From contig JAIETZ010000011.1 of the NCBI GenBank assembly GCA_019744775.1, positions 124,001 through 188,000 on the forward strand: DNA of 64,000 nt, in the 5' to 3' direction. Source of the DNA: Candidatus Obscuribacterales bacterium (GTDB lineage Bacteria; Cyanobacteriota; Vampirovibrionia; Obscuribacterales; Obscuribacteraceae). Every line of letters starts with the position of its first letter. Position 1 is the first letter of the stretch. This document shows, one piece after another, positions 15,919-24,432 of this stretch. A model generated the notes under the pieces. It was not told the origin of the DNA, made no database searches, and saw only the letters and a program-made list of their open reading frames with translations. Made by a program: the position numbers and the translations under genes.

Positions 15919-16419
15919 ATGTCCCTTTCTAGAGTTATCGAGCTAGCCGAAGCAGTTGCACAAGGCAAGTCATCTCGTGACGAGCTGGCTAAATGCCTGT
16001 CCAACTTCGTAGAAGAAAAGTTATGCATAGACGAGCACTTGTGCTGGTCTGCCGAGGGCTACACGCGGAAACAGGTTTACTGCTCGGAAAATGTTGAAGT
16101 AGTCATTACTTGTTTCCAGGGCAATCAAGAAAGTCCACCGCACGATCATGGTGGCTCCTGGGGAGTCGTTGTGCCTTATCAAGGCTCAATCAGTAACAAA
16201 TTCTTTGAACGCATTGAGGGCAATAAAGTTCGTCCGACAAGCATGACAGTACAAAAGCCAGGTGAAGTCCTCATCCTCGAGAAAGAAGATATTCACCAGG
16301 TCACAGCCAATACTTGCGCCGACCATGGCAATCGCCATGCCTCAATCCATTGTTATTTCCCTCCGATACCAACTATGAACCAGTTTGTAGTTGAAGAAGA
16401 AGCACTAAGGAAGAAGTAA
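15919..16419 (+). CDS. Cupin thiol dioxygenase (cysteine dioxygenase family)
   Basis: A 166-residue cupin resembling bacterial cysteine dioxygenases, which oxidise cysteine or a related thiol with O2 at a mononuclear Fe(II). The first cupin motif is [17 protein letters not shown] (near residue 75), giving two His ligands; the second contains IHQVTAN and [10 protein letters not shown], giving the third. The Cys that forms the Cys-Tyr crosslink in mammalian enzymes is replaced by Gly-Val in the motif, as in many bacterial forms. The stop overlaps the start of cysK (TAATG), so degradation and synthesis of cysteine are coded in one operon. Exact thiol substrate is not certain. Confidence 0.75.
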   Translation: MSLSRVIELAEAVAQGKSSRDELAKCLSNFVEEKLCIDEHLCWSAEGYTRKQVYCSENVEVVITCFQGNQESPPHDHGGSWGVVVPYQGSISNKFFERIEGNKVRPTSMTVQKPGEVLILEKEDIHQVTANTCADHGNRHASIHCYFPPIPTMNQFVVEEEALRKK

Positions 16420-17387
16420 TGAACATAGCTAAAGACATAACACATCTAATCGGCAACACTCCATTAGTACAGCTCAATAACCTAACGGAAGGTCTTGGTG
16501 CAACGGTTGCCGTCAAACTGGAATCGCTAAATCCTCTAGGGTCAGTCAAAGATCGCATCGGCGTATCAATGATCAACGAGGCGGAAAAAGCCGGTCTTAT
16601 CAAACCTGGTCAAACAACAATTATTGAGCCGACATCTGGCAATACAGGAATTGCTCTTGCCTTTGTGGCAGCAGCTAGAGGATACAAACTTATTCTCACT
16701 ATGCCTGACACAATGTCCATGGAAAGACGCAAATTGCTCACAGCACTTGGTGCAGAAATTGTCTTGACACCAGGCATCATGGGCATGAAAGCGGCAATTG
16801 CCAAAGCGGAAGAAATCGTTGCTCAAACTCCCAACGCATATATGCCCCAACAGTTTAACAACCCCGCTAATCCCAAAATTCACCGTGAAACAACCGCTGA
16901 AGAAATTTGGCGCGATACAGACGGCAAAGTCGATATCTTTGTAGCCGGTGTCGGAACAGGTGGCACCATGACCGGTGTCGGACAAGTTCTAAAATCCCGC
17001 AAGCCCTCTGTTAAATGTGTCGCTGTTGAACCAGTCGATAGCCCGGTCATAAGCCAGACAATGGCCAAGGAAGAATTGAAGCCGTCACCGCACAAAATTC
17101 AGGGCATTGGCGCCGGTTTTATTCCGTCAATTCTAGATGTGTCCATAATTGACGAAGTAATAAAAGTGACCAACGACGAGGCTTTCATCTACGGTCGTAG
17201 ATTAGCCAAAGAAGAAGGTATTCTCTGTGGGATAAGTTCCGGTGCCGCCATTTGCGCAGCATTGCAGCTTGCCAGAAGACCTGAAAACAAAGGAAAATTG
17301 ATAGTGGCAATTATGCCGTCTACAGGTGAGCGTTATTTATCAACTGCACTTTGGGCAGAACCGGCAGCTGAGTTAGCAAAAGCATAG
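16419..17387 (+). CDS. cysK: Cysteine synthase A (O-acetylserine sulfhydrylase)
   Basis: PLP enzyme making cysteine from O-acetylserine and sulfide. The PLP Lys is K44 in [11 protein letters not shown]; the phosphate-binding loop is [10 protein letters not shown]; the substrate loop [12 protein letters not shown] and the late [13 protein letters not shown] are typical. At 322 residues it has normal length. The ATG overlaps the dioxygenase stop and cysE follows after two bases, so the three genes are one operon. CysK binds the C-terminus of CysE in the cysteine synthase complex; here CysE ends in GAGI, consistent with the terminal Ile needed for that contact. Confidence 0.97.
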   Translation: MNIAKDITHLIGNTPLVQLNNLTEGLGATVAVKLESLNPLGSVKDRIGVSMINEAEKAGLIKPGQTTIIEPTSGNTGIALAFVAAARGYKLILTMPDTMSMERRKLLTALGAEIVLTPGIMGMKAAIAKAEEIVAQTPNAYMPQQFNNPANPKIHRETTAEEIWRDTDGKVDIFVAGVGTGGTMTGVGQVLKSRKPSVKCVAVEPVDSPVISQTMAKEELKPSPHKIQGIGAGFIPSILDVSIIDEVIKVTNDEAFIYGRRLAKEEGILCGISSGAAICAALQLARRPENKGKLIVAIMPSTGERYLSTALWAEPAAELAKA

Positions 17388-17389
17388 CA

Positions 17390-18109
17390 ATGTCAATTCT
17401 TGAAGATATAGCAAGCATTCAGCAAAAGGATCCGGCTGCAAGAAATTGGCTGGAAGTACTGCTTTGCTATTCCGGATTCCACGCAGTTGCCATTCACAGA
17501 ATGAATCATGCCATCTGGAACTCAGGTGTTCCGGGGAGCAAATTAATTGCACGTTTGAACTCTCAAATAGTGCGTAGCTTCACCGGCATTGAAATTCATC
17601 CAGGCGCTATATTGGGACGCCGTGTATTTATTGATCACGGTATGGGCGTTGTGATTGGCGAAACAGCAGAAGTTGGTGATGATGTAATCATCTACCAGAA
17701 TGTCACATTGGGAGCTCGCGCTGCGGCTCGTGGCGGAGCTGCCGCCAGAGGCACAAAGCGTCACCCGACATTGGGCAAAGGTGTAGTCGTCGGCAGCGGA
17801 GCCCAAGTCTTGGGACCACTGCAAATCGGTGACAACTCTCAAGTTGCATCCGCTTCTATCGTACTAAAAGATGTACCATCCAATTCTGTTGTGGTCGGTG
17901 TACCAGGTAGAGTTGTTTCTCGAGACGGACAAAAGGTTTCCGACGACGTACCTGATATTGAAGCAGAGGCAATTAAGAGCCTAAAAGACCACATACTCGC
18001 CCTTGAAGCTCAGGTAAAACAATTAATTAAAACACCGGAAGCAACAGTTACAGAACCAATGCCCCCCATGGACGCAGTGGATGTTTTCTTGCATGGGGCC
18101 GGCATCTAA
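17390..18109 (+). CDS. cysE: Serine O-acetyltransferase
   Basis: Acetylates serine with acetyl-CoA, giving the substrate of CysK. The left-handed beta-helix hexapeptide repeats cover about residues 65-175 (GIEIHPGAILGRRVFIDHG, GVVIGETAEVGDDVIIYQ, NVTLGAR), with a small Arg/Ala-rich loop (AARGGAAARGTKRHP) typical of the family. The N-terminal region is short, as in the type of about 240 residues found in Firmicutes and Cyanobacteria. The C-terminus ends in Ile, suited to bind CysK. Feedback inhibition by cysteine is known for the family. Third gene of the operon; a TPR protein follows after 14 bases. Confidence 0.96.
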   Translation: MSILEDIASIQQKDPAARNWLEVLLCYSGFHAVAIHRMNHAIWNSGVPGSKLIARLNSQIVRSFTGIEIHPGAILGRRVFIDHGMGVVIGETAEVGDDVIIYQNVTLGARAAARGGAAARGTKRHPTLGKGVVVGSGAQVLGPLQIGDNSQVASASIVLKDVPSNSVVVGVPGRVVSRDGQKVSDDVPDIEAEAIKSLKDHILALEAQVKQLIKTPEATVTEPMPPMDAVDVFLHGAGI

Positions 18110-18123
18110 ACCAGGAGTATCAA

Positions 18124-19080
18124 ATGATTTTGTCTCGCCTAATTCCGTTTATCGCGGCAGGCTTATTTCTCGTTGCCCCATTTAGTCCTTGTTTGGCCAA
18201 TGACACTACGGCAAATCAGAACCTATGGCTACAGCTCATGCAAAAAGGTTCATCAGCACGCCAAGCCGGCAATTTAGACATGTGTGAACAGTACTGGCGA
18301 CAAGCACTGGAATTATCCAATACATTTGCTATTAATCAAAATTGGCAAGATCAAAATATCCGCTGCTTGATGAGCGTCCTTAGCGAGCAGGGCAAGTGCA
18401 GCAACCTAAAGCAATTTTTTCAGGCGCTGGTGGCAAAGCGAAAAGGGGATTTGGCTGAATCAAATCCATCTCTGATTTGTCCACTTGATGCTTTGGCAAC
18501 AACATTTGCTTGCGCCGAAAAAACAGAAGAAGCAGAATCAACCTACAAACAAGCATGGCAGATTGCGAACAACCAAGATCCAAAAGATGATCACACTAGA
18601 GCAGGCATCTTAATTCATCAAGCGCAATTGCATGCAAAGTTTAAATTAGCCGAAGCGGAGACTGAACTCAAGCAGGCATTAGATCTATTGCAAGACGCCA
18701 TCGTAGATCCGTTGCAACCGGTAGCTCTTCGGCAATTAGCAGAAATTCTAACAAAACAAGATCGCTCAATAGAAGCCGTCGCGATGGCGAGATACGCTTG
18801 CGATTTAGCAATGCGTTTTTACCAATCTCCTACTTCACAGTTGTCTTACAATCAAACGCTGGCTTCAGCCTGCATGAAGGCTGAGCGCTTTGGCGAAGCG
18901 ATTTATCCAACTAGCATTGCCAAAACTTATGCCAAAAAATTGGGACGTCAACAAGATTTTGAGGCTTTGAAAAAGCAATTATATGAAGCGCAACGCCTGA
19001 CAAAACTCAAACCCAAGACGAATATGAGCCTAGGCAACAAAGCCATAAAATGGCAGGTGCCGGGCGATTTAATCTACTAG
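18124..19080 (+). CDS. Secreted TPR-like protein
   Basis: A 318-residue protein with a signal peptide (LSRLIPFIAAGLFLVAPFSP, cleavage after CLA near residue 25) and at least three degenerate TPR helix pairs, for example SARQAGNLDMCEQYWRQALE and CAEKTEEAESTYKQAWQIA and LAEAETELKQALDLLQ. GGAG before the ATG gives a ribosome site, and it lies 14 bases after cysE, so it may ride on the cysteine operon although no metabolic link is evident. It is expected in the periplasm. Proteins of this build are frequent in this lineage; partner unknown. Confidence 0.75.
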   Translation: MILSRLIPFIAAGLFLVAPFSPCLANDTTANQNLWLQLMQKGSSARQAGNLDMCEQYWRQALELSNTFAINQNWQDQNIRCLMSVLSEQGKCSNLKQFFQALVAKRKGDLAESNPSLICPLDALATTFACAEKTEEAESTYKQAWQIANNQDPKDDHTRAGILIHQAQLHAKFKLAEAETELKQALDLLQDAIVDPLQPVALRQLAEILTKQDRSIEAVAMARYACDLAMRFYQSPTSQLSYNQTLASACMKAERFGEAIYPTSIAKTYAKKLGRQQDFEALKKQLYEAQRLTKLKPKTNMSLGNKAIKWQVPGDLIY

Positions 19081-19150
19081 TAAATTGAAAACTGACTTGC
19101 CTGGGAATAAAGTACATTATTCCTAACCAGTAATGACGCAAGGTAACGCA

Positions 19151-20050
19151 ATGGTAGACCAAGCCAGAGATCCTGTAAAAGCGGCTGATTCTGTCTTTGA
19201 AAAGCTGAAGAATCATCAGGTACAAGGCGCTGCCAACCAATTTCGCGATGAGATTTACCGCATGGAAAAGGCCGGTGGCAATGTCGCCAATAATGAAGCC
19301 AAATTTCTCCAGGAACTGGCAAAGAAGTCCGAAGCTGCAGGTCAAAACGAGCAGTTAAAAAAACTTGGCTTTCCGGAAATTCACATTACCCAAAGTGGTG
19401 AGCAGATACGAGTCAGTTTTGCAGACAATGGCGCAAATGGTTCATTTTCAGAGCAAAGTGTCGATTTTGAATTTACTCAATACTCGCGTCAACATCAAAC
19501 AAAAGGCGTCCATGAGTTGCAATCCAATGAGTTCAAGATATCCGAAGCACCAAAGCCACAACAACCAACAAACAATTTAGAAGTTGGACGTACCAATTCA
19601 GGCGCTTACATAGGAAATGTTCGAGAACGGCACCAATTGGAAGAACCCCCGCAGAACCCACCAACTGACGCATCGCCAAATTATCCAAAACCTGTTTATG
19701 TGTCCGACAACAGAATGAAGGCTGGGGCTTCAGACGATCAATTCAGAAATCCGGATGGATCATGGAATTATGATTCACTTGCAGCCATGGGTGGACCCAT
19801 GCTTACTGGACATAGCAGACACTGGCGAGATCAATTTCATTCAAGCTATATTGATACAGACATTTATCTCCCGCAAAATGCGCTGCAGAGAATTGGTGGT
19901 GGCCGCATCGTTGGACATTTACCAAGTGGTGATCCAATTAACGGCTCAATTGTAAGATTCGCTGACGGTCCGCATTTTGTGGGTACAACCACTCCATTTA
20001 GCGTAGGATATGGCAGACAAGTGTCTATCGACGCCAGACTTCATTACTAA
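19151..20050 (+). CDS. Protein of unknown function with helical N-terminus
   Basis: A protein of 299 residues when begun at the ATG at 19151, chosen because AAGG lies seven bases before it; the ATG at 19133 has no ribosome site. Residues 1-75 are charged helices (DPVKAADSVFEKLKNHQVQG); a central Gln/Pro-rich linker follows; the last 110 residues are Gly-, His- and aromatic-rich (WRDQFHSSYIDTDIYLP, FSVGYGRQVSIDARLHY) and look like a separate beta-rich domain. No signal peptide. No known family was recognised. The following small genes point the same way and may form a group with it. Confidence 0.65.
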   Translation: MVDQARDPVKAADSVFEKLKNHQVQGAANQFRDEIYRMEKAGGNVANNEAKFLQELAKKSEAAGQNEQLKKLGFPEIHITQSGEQIRVSFADNGANGSFSEQSVDFEFTQYSRQHQTKGVHELQSNEFKISEAPKPQQPTNNLEVGRTNSGAYIGNVRERHQLEEPPQNPPTDASPNYPKPVYVSDNRMKAGASDDQFRNPDGSWNYDSLAAMGGPMLTGHSRHWRDQFHSSYIDTDIYLPQNALQRIGGGRIVGHLPSGDPINGSIVRFADGPHFVGTTTPFSVGYGRQVSIDARLHY

Positions 20051-20134
20051 TATGCCGGCTTACTCATAGAGACTTGTCCAAAACTCCTCCTAGTCGCATA
20101 CATAGTGGATACGAGGAAGTGGAGGATGCTTACT

Positions 20135-20479
20135 ATGATTCAGACAGCAGATAGAAATAAAGTTTACGTGGCGCAAAATGGTGTTGTTACTGCCATAAAA
20201 TATCCGGATGACTGCGTACGGCTGTTTCACCACGACGACAATGGTCATGTAGACAAACTATTTGAACTTCGCTGGCGGATGCAAGAAGCTCTCTGCGCTC
20301 TATATATTCGAGACGAACGGGGCAAGTGGCTTGTCGGCTGGGACCATCCGGATAAGGACTCAATTTACGAGTTCAAAGAAACTCAAATAAGAGACCTTAA
20401 CGTCACACCAGAAGGGTTCATTCAGGTTTTTTACGACAACGGCAGTATTTTAAGAGGCACTTCTTACCAATTGCAGTAA
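20135..20479 (+). CDS. Small cytosolic protein of unknown function
   Basis: A 114-residue protein starting MIQTADRNKVYVAQNG. The ATG at 20135 is chosen because GGAGG at 20121-20125 lies nine bases upstream; the ATG at 20126 overlaps that site. The sequence looks like an all-beta fold made of short repeats, with many aromatic residues (VRLFHHDDNGH, GKWLVGWDHPD, GFIQVFYDNGSILRGT). No membrane segment and no known domain. The preceding gene in the same direction ends 85 bases before. Confidence 0.65.
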   Translation: MIQTADRNKVYVAQNGVVTAIKYPDDCVRLFHHDDNGHVDKLFELRWRMQEALCALYIRDERGKWLVGWDHPDKDSIYEFKETQIRDLNVTPEGFIQVFYDNGSILRGTSYQLQ

Positions 20480-20715
20480 GTGTCGTACCTGCCGTCAAAA
20501 ACCCAGTCCGATGAGCCTCCATCCGGTGTTATCAGAATCTTTTGCCCAAACCAGTCCAAGCTACCAGGTTCAAAAGACCAAAAAATGAGCACAGGAGGCT
20601 CTCCAATGACACTATGGGCTTTTGGAGTAGTTTAAAATACCTGATTATCCGACCTGCAATTAAGTACAATAATCTGGGTATTAATCTAATAGGCAAATCA
20701 GAAAGGACGATCGTT

Positions 20716-20928
20716 ATGGCAGAGACTGAGCTGGAAAATGCCTTTTCCACACTAGCGGCAGCCTTTACTTACACGGAAAATGAAATCAAGGAAGAAGTAG
20801 AGGTAATCAAACAGCAGATTGTTGCGCTTAAAGATCGCATTCTCGAGCTGCAACACGACAAAGAATCGCTTGCAAAAGACAAGCAAGCGATAGGTGAAAT
20901 GCACGCGCGTTACGACAAAGAGGCTTAA
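20716..20928 (+). CDS. Small coiled-coil protein
   Basis: A 70-residue, highly charged protein. Most of it (about residues 15-60; EIKEEVEVIKQQIVALKDRI) has heptad spacing and should form a coiled coil. The ATG at 20716 has AAGGA eight bases upstream. The same frame is open further up, with an ATG at 20614 that would add 34 residues (FWSSLKYLIIRPAIKYN), so the longer form cannot be ruled out. It sits 15 bases before a zinc-ribbon membrane protein and is probably co-transcribed with it. Confidence 0.6.
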   Translation: MAETELENAFSTLAAAFTYTENEIKEEVEVIKQQIVALKDRILELQHDKESLAKDKQAIGEMHARYDKEA

Positions 20929-20943
20929 GTAGCCAAGGAAAAA

Positions 20944-21318
20944 ATGCCCGCTATTGATTGCCCCTACTGCGGCGCGATTATGAATATGCCATTGAAATTT
21001 TGTCTGGCATGCGGACATGCAGTGTCCGAAACCGACCTGCGAAAATACGGCGGCATAAAGACAGCCATGAGGGGTGGTGTCACTAAGCGCCTTGACGAAA
21101 ACCTTTCACACTCTTCCTTCGAGAGAGTCAAGAAAAACTACTTCATAGTAAGATCAGTCAGAGAAGCACTGTGGATGCTGGCAATATTTCTCGGCTCGCT
21201 TTTGATTTTCTTCTTTGCCCTCAAGACATTTATGGAAGCCTATGGCAAGAAGCACCTACTGCCTAAGATATACCATCATCAGTATCACCGGCCGGACGAA
21301 CAACGCCCATCTCGATAA
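20944..21318 (+). CDS. Zinc-ribbon membrane protein
   Basis: A 124-residue protein with an N-terminal rubredoxin-like zinc ribbon (CPYCG at 6-10 and CLACG at 19-23), a basic linker, and one membrane span (about residues 75-98; LWMLAIFLGSLLIFFFALK). The C-terminus is His-rich (YHHQYHRPDEQRP). The topology suggests a cytosolic zinc ribbon held at the inner membrane. A second protein with the same plan is coded at 39132. Its last 56 bases overlap the 3' end of a convergent small gene. Function unknown. Confidence 0.7.
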   Translation: MPAIDCPYCGAIMNMPLKFCLACGHAVSETDLRKYGGIKTAMRGGVTKRLDENLSHSSFERVKKNYFIVRSVREALWMLAIFLGSLLIFFFALKTFMEAYGKKHLLPKIYHHQYHRPDEQRPSR

Positions 21319-21481
21319 GCAGCAAGAATTCCTCACGGCTCCAAATCTTTTTAACAGTCGGCGATTTATATAAGTTAGCGCGAATTTGTTTCTCGCCGGC
21401 GCTGACAATTTCATAGAGGTACTCCTTCTCGTAATAAGGAGGCGCCTTGACGAAGACCTTCTGACCTTTGACTATATCCAT
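21263..21481 (-). CDS. Small protein of unknown function downstream of acyl-CoA dehydrogenase
   Basis: A 72-residue protein beginning MDIVKGQKVFVKAPPYYEKE, one base after the stop of the acyl-CoA dehydrogenase gene. The first half reads like a small SH3-like beta barrel (QKVFVKAP, YLYEIVSAG, QIRANLY). There is no strong ribosome site, so translation may depend on coupling. It overlaps the convergent zinc-ribbon gene by 56 bases. The composition is protein-like, but with no family match the call is moderate. Confidence 0.55.
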   Translation of the reverse strand: MDIVKGQKVFVKAPPYYEKEYLYEIVSAGEKQIRANLYKSPTVKKIWSREEFLLLIEMGVVRPAGDTDDGIS

Positions 21482-21482
21482 G

Positions 21483-22616
21483 TTATCGAGCTGAAACTAA
21501 TTGTCTGGCAATTGCCGCTTTAGAGGAAGCTCCAATTGATTCATACACCTGCAAAACCTTGCTGTCGCGCATAAGCTTCTCTACAGGATATTCGCGTGAA
21601 TAACCGTAGCCACCGAAAATCTGCACAGCATCGGTGGCAATCCGTGTGGCTGCATCTGATGCAAAAACTCTTGCAGTTGAAACAATATTCTCTGCATTTT
21701 CTCCAAGACCAATGAGATGAGCGGCTTGAAATATCATCAAGCGTGCGGCTTCAATGTCTTTTGCCATATCGGCTAACATAAATGACACTGCTTGGTGATT
21801 GGCAATTGGAACGCCGAAGGTAGTTCTTTCTTTGCCATAGACTACTGAATGTTCCATCGCAGCACGGGCAGCTCCCACACTCAATGCACTAATCTGCGGC
21901 AGCACATACTCGAAAGCCTTCTTGGTCAGTTGAAGTCCTTCGTTTTCTTGTCCGATCATTTGCTTGGCAGAAACGGTTACCCTATCAAATATCACATCAC
22001 GAAAATCTTGAGCCTTTAAACCCAATTCACTTCGCCTGTCGGAAATCTTAATTCCGGAAGCATCTGCCTGAACTACAACTGCTACAAAACTACGCATGTC
22101 CTCATCAGAGGCAAGAACATAAAACCATTTCGCGCGTGAAGCATTTGCCACCATTTTGCGAGAGCCGCATATGACTAATTCGTCTCCCTTCTTCTTATAA
22201 GTGAAACCAGCCTTACTTGCACCATTACACATAAGGGACGGCTCAACAAGCCACGAGGCAAAAGACAATTGCGAAGCAATCGGTTCAACGAATTCGTTTT
22301 TCTGTTCTTCCGAGCCATGCAAAATTATTGGAGCCAGTACCAAATTATTTGCTGCAATTGATAACGCGATGGCCGGACAAGCCGCTGCCAATTCTTCGGT
22401 AATCAAACACGAATCCCAAGGGCTCAAAGCTAATCCACCCAGCGATTCCGGCACATTAGTATTCATCAAGCCAATTTCAAAAGCTTGCTTGATTAGAGGC
22501 ATCGGAAACTCTGCCGACTCATCATACTGATGTGCTTTCGGGGCAATCTCATTGGCGGCAAAATCTTTGGCTAATTGCCGGTACTGATCTTGATCTTCAG
22601 TGAGCTTAAAGTCCAT
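21483..22616 (-). CDS. Acyl-CoA dehydrogenase
   Basis: FAD flavoenzyme that introduces the alpha-beta double bond in acyl-CoA and passes electrons to ETF; EtfA and EtfB are coded 6-8 kb away. The start is the ATG at 22616 (MDFKLTEDQDQYRQLAKDFA), which has AAGGA five bases upstream and matches the usual family start; 14 extra codons exist upstream. Visible features are the acyl-CoA/FAD domain ACPAIALSIAANNLVL, the FAD segment TTFGVPIANHQAVSFMLADM, the VQIFGGYGYSREYPVEKLMRD signature, and the probable catalytic Glu in QVYES, where QIYEG is usual. Chain-length preference is unknown. One small gene follows in the same transcript. Confidence 0.92.
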   Translation of the reverse strand: MDFKLTEDQDQYRQLAKDFAANEIAPKAHQYDESAEFPMPLIKQAFEIGLMNTNVPESLGGLALSPWDSCLITEELAAACPAIALSIAANNLVLAPIILHGSEEQKNEFVEPIASQLSFASWLVEPSLMCNGASKAGFTYKKKGDELVICGSRKMVANASRAKWFYVLASDEDMRSFVAVVVQADASGIKISDRRSELGLKAQDFRDVIFDRVTVSAKQMIGQENEGLQLTKKAFEYVLPQISALSVGAARAAMEHSVVYGKERTTFGVPIANHQAVSFMLADMAKDIEAARLMIFQAAHLIGLGENAENIVSTARVFASDAATRIATDAVQIFGGYGYSREYPVEKLMRDSKVLQVYESIGASSKAAIARQLVSAR

Positions 22617-22725
22617 ATATTTCCTTAATAGCAGTATCTTCTCGGTAGGGCGTTTCATAGGATAATAACCTTATCGCCCGTGGTTAGCATTATTGGCGAT
22701 ACAGGTACTTCACATAGGATGCGTT

Positions 22726-23388
22726 ATGAAAACACTGGTGGCGCCTTCAATTCTTTCAGCTGACTTTGCCAACCTCGGTCACGAAATCAAGAGGGTTGAG
22801 GAGGCTGGAGCCGATTGGATTCACGTTGATGTCATGGACGGACACTTCGTTCCCAATCTAACAATCGGTGCACCAGTCGTTAAGGCAATTCGCAAACAGA
22901 CAAAATTACCTCTCGATGTTCACTTGATGGTGACGAATCCTGATCAACTTCTGCTTGACTTTGCCGAAGCCGGCGCCGATCACATTATTGTTCATGTCGA
23001 AGCCTGTACTCACTTGCAGCGCACCCTGTCGCACATCCGCTCTCTTGGCAAGCTTGCCGGTGTTTCTCTCAATCCGGCGACTCCGCCGGAAACTCTGCAA
23101 TATGTCTTGAATGACATCGACGAAGTGCTTGTAATGTCCGTCAATCCTGGGTTTGGAGGACAGAAGTTTATTCCTGCCGTGGTACCAAAGATCCGTGTCA
23201 TAAGACAGATGTTCAATGAGATTGGTCGTGACGTGCATATTTCCGTCGATGGTGGCATCAACGACCAAACAGCCAAAACAGTTGTGGAAGCCGGTGCCAA
23301 TGTTCTCGTGGCCGGCAATTACGTTTATCGCTCAGACAATATTGCCGAAGCAATCGCCAGTTTGAAAGGGCAGCCTGTCAGGCGCTAG
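22726..23388 (+). CDS. rpe: Ribulose-phosphate 3-epimerase
   Basis: Interconverts ribulose-5-phosphate and xylulose-5-phosphate in the pentose phosphate pathway; cytosolic TIM barrel. Signature segments are [41 protein letters not shown] and SVDGGIN, which supply the metal-binding His and Asp residues. The ATG at 22726 is used because AGGA lies seven bases upstream and because [11 protein letters not shown] is the normal start; 11 upstream codons from a TTG are unlikely to be translated. Length (220) is typical. It diverges from the acyl-CoA dehydrogenase gene. Confidence 0.96.
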   Translation: MKTLVAPSILSADFANLGHEIKRVEEAGADWIHVDVMDGHFVPNLTIGAPVVKAIRKQTKLPLDVHLMVTNPDQLLLDFAEAGADHIIVHVEACTHLQRTLSHIRSLGKLAGVSLNPATPPETLQYVLNDIDEVLVMSVNPGFGGQKFIPAVVPKIRVIRQMFNEIGRDVHISVDGGINDQTAKTVVEAGANVLVAGNYVYRSDNIAEAIASLKGQPVRR

Positions 23389-23446
23389 CTTTCCCTGATA
23401 AATGATATATAATCTTCGACACCTAGCTTGTTGAGGAAGATTAGCC

Positions 23447-24043
23447 ATGCGGAAATTTGCGGTATTACTACTAGCAGTATCAACATTACTGACCGCACCG
23501 GCATGGGCGGCGGATGCCGATGATGACGGCGAAGAAAAAGAAAAGAAGCCGTCTTACATAAGAGACACCTCTTCCATCGGTCAAAGCAGAAATGGTGTTG
23601 TCGCAGCCGATCAAATTCTTGAATTAGGAGTTTTGACACCAAATTCCCTGCAGCTGCAAGCTGAGCAATCTTTGCGTATGGGAAATTTGGATCGTGCGCT
23701 TATGGTTTTGCAGCGTTGCGTAGAGATGGCACCGTTGGATGTCGAAGCACGTATGACCTACTCGCAAGCCCTCGAGCAAGTTCTCACGAAACAAAAGAAG
23801 CGTGATCCAAAGCTATTCAACTTCCTTGTAAAACAATGGTTGTTTGTCGCCAAGAAAGCTGAGTTTCCCGATCAGAAGATGCAGGCTTACAGCAAGCTTT
23901 ACGACTTAACAGGTGCAGCGCCGGGACGCTTTGAAAGAGCAGACAAATATTTAGCACGCGTGCTTCTACCTGAAGACGGTTCTATTCCTGTAGCGTTGAA
24001 TGCCAGCCATCACAAGAAGAAAGAAAAGAAGGACGAGATCTAG
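23447..24043 (+). CDS. Secreted protein with a TPR-like helix pair
   Basis: A 198-residue protein with a signal peptide (RKFAVLLLAVSTLLTAPAWA, cleavage after AWA), an acidic then basic segment (DADDDGEEKEKKP), and a central TPR-like unit (QLQAEQSLRMGNLDRALMVL, then CVEMAPLDVEARMTY). The last residues are Lys-rich (HHKKKEKKDEI). GAGGAAG eight bases before the ATG is a good ribosome site, and a TATAAT box at 23408-23413 lacks a clear -35. It converges with a membrane protein gene and the ends overlap by four bases. Likely periplasmic; partner unknown. Confidence 0.75.
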   Translation: MRKFAVLLLAVSTLLTAPAWAADADDDGEEKEKKPSYIRDTSSIGQSRNGVVAADQILELGVLTPNSLQLQAEQSLRMGNLDRALMVLQRCVEMAPLDVEARMTYSQALEQVLTKQKKRDPKLFNFLVKQWLFVAKKAEFPDQKMQAYSKLYDLTGAAPGRFERADKYLARVLLPEDGSIPVALNASHHKKKEKKDEI

Positions 24044-24432
24044 GTCTGACTTTTCCTGGATTTTTTCAGCAGCCAGATAGATATATTTTTCAGCATTCTA
24101 ATAAGTCCATAAATGATGGACAATAGTCCGACTTTGATCCAGACCATCGAGACATGCATTTGGATGAGGTGGTCCTGCACAGGGCGTGCATATTCCGGCA
24201 GGATATTGTCCGGCATATGCTTTGCTGTTTCTAAAACAAAGCCTATAAGTACATTGCCGATGCCAAAAACAAACCATGGCCATGCCGGTTTATAACTGAC
24301 TAAAAGCGGTACAAAACCAGCCAATAGAAGAAAGTCCGGCAGCCAAATATAAGGCGAACCTGCTGGAATAACAAAGGACAATGCAAAACTTATAAGCCAG
24401 ATGACACAAGCAAAAATGCTTACCTTGTTCAT
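24040..24432 (-). CDS. Four-span membrane protein of unknown function
   Basis: A 130-residue inner membrane protein with hydrophobic spans at about 5-22, 28-45, 51-68 and 98-116, the first being SIFACVIWLISFALSFVIP. The C-terminus is basic (LLKKSRKSQT), so both ends probably face the cytosol. Its ATG shares a base with the stop of the TOPRIM-domain gene (TGATG), which implies translational coupling and suggests that the two products work together. No family was recognised. Confidence 0.65.
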   Translation of the reverse strand: MNKVSIFACVIWLISFALSFVIPAGSPYIWLPDFLLLAGFVPLLVSYKPAWPWFVFGIGNVLIGFVLETAKHMPDNILPEYARPVQDHLIQMHVSMVWIKVGLLSIIYGLIRMLKNISIWLLKKSRKSQT

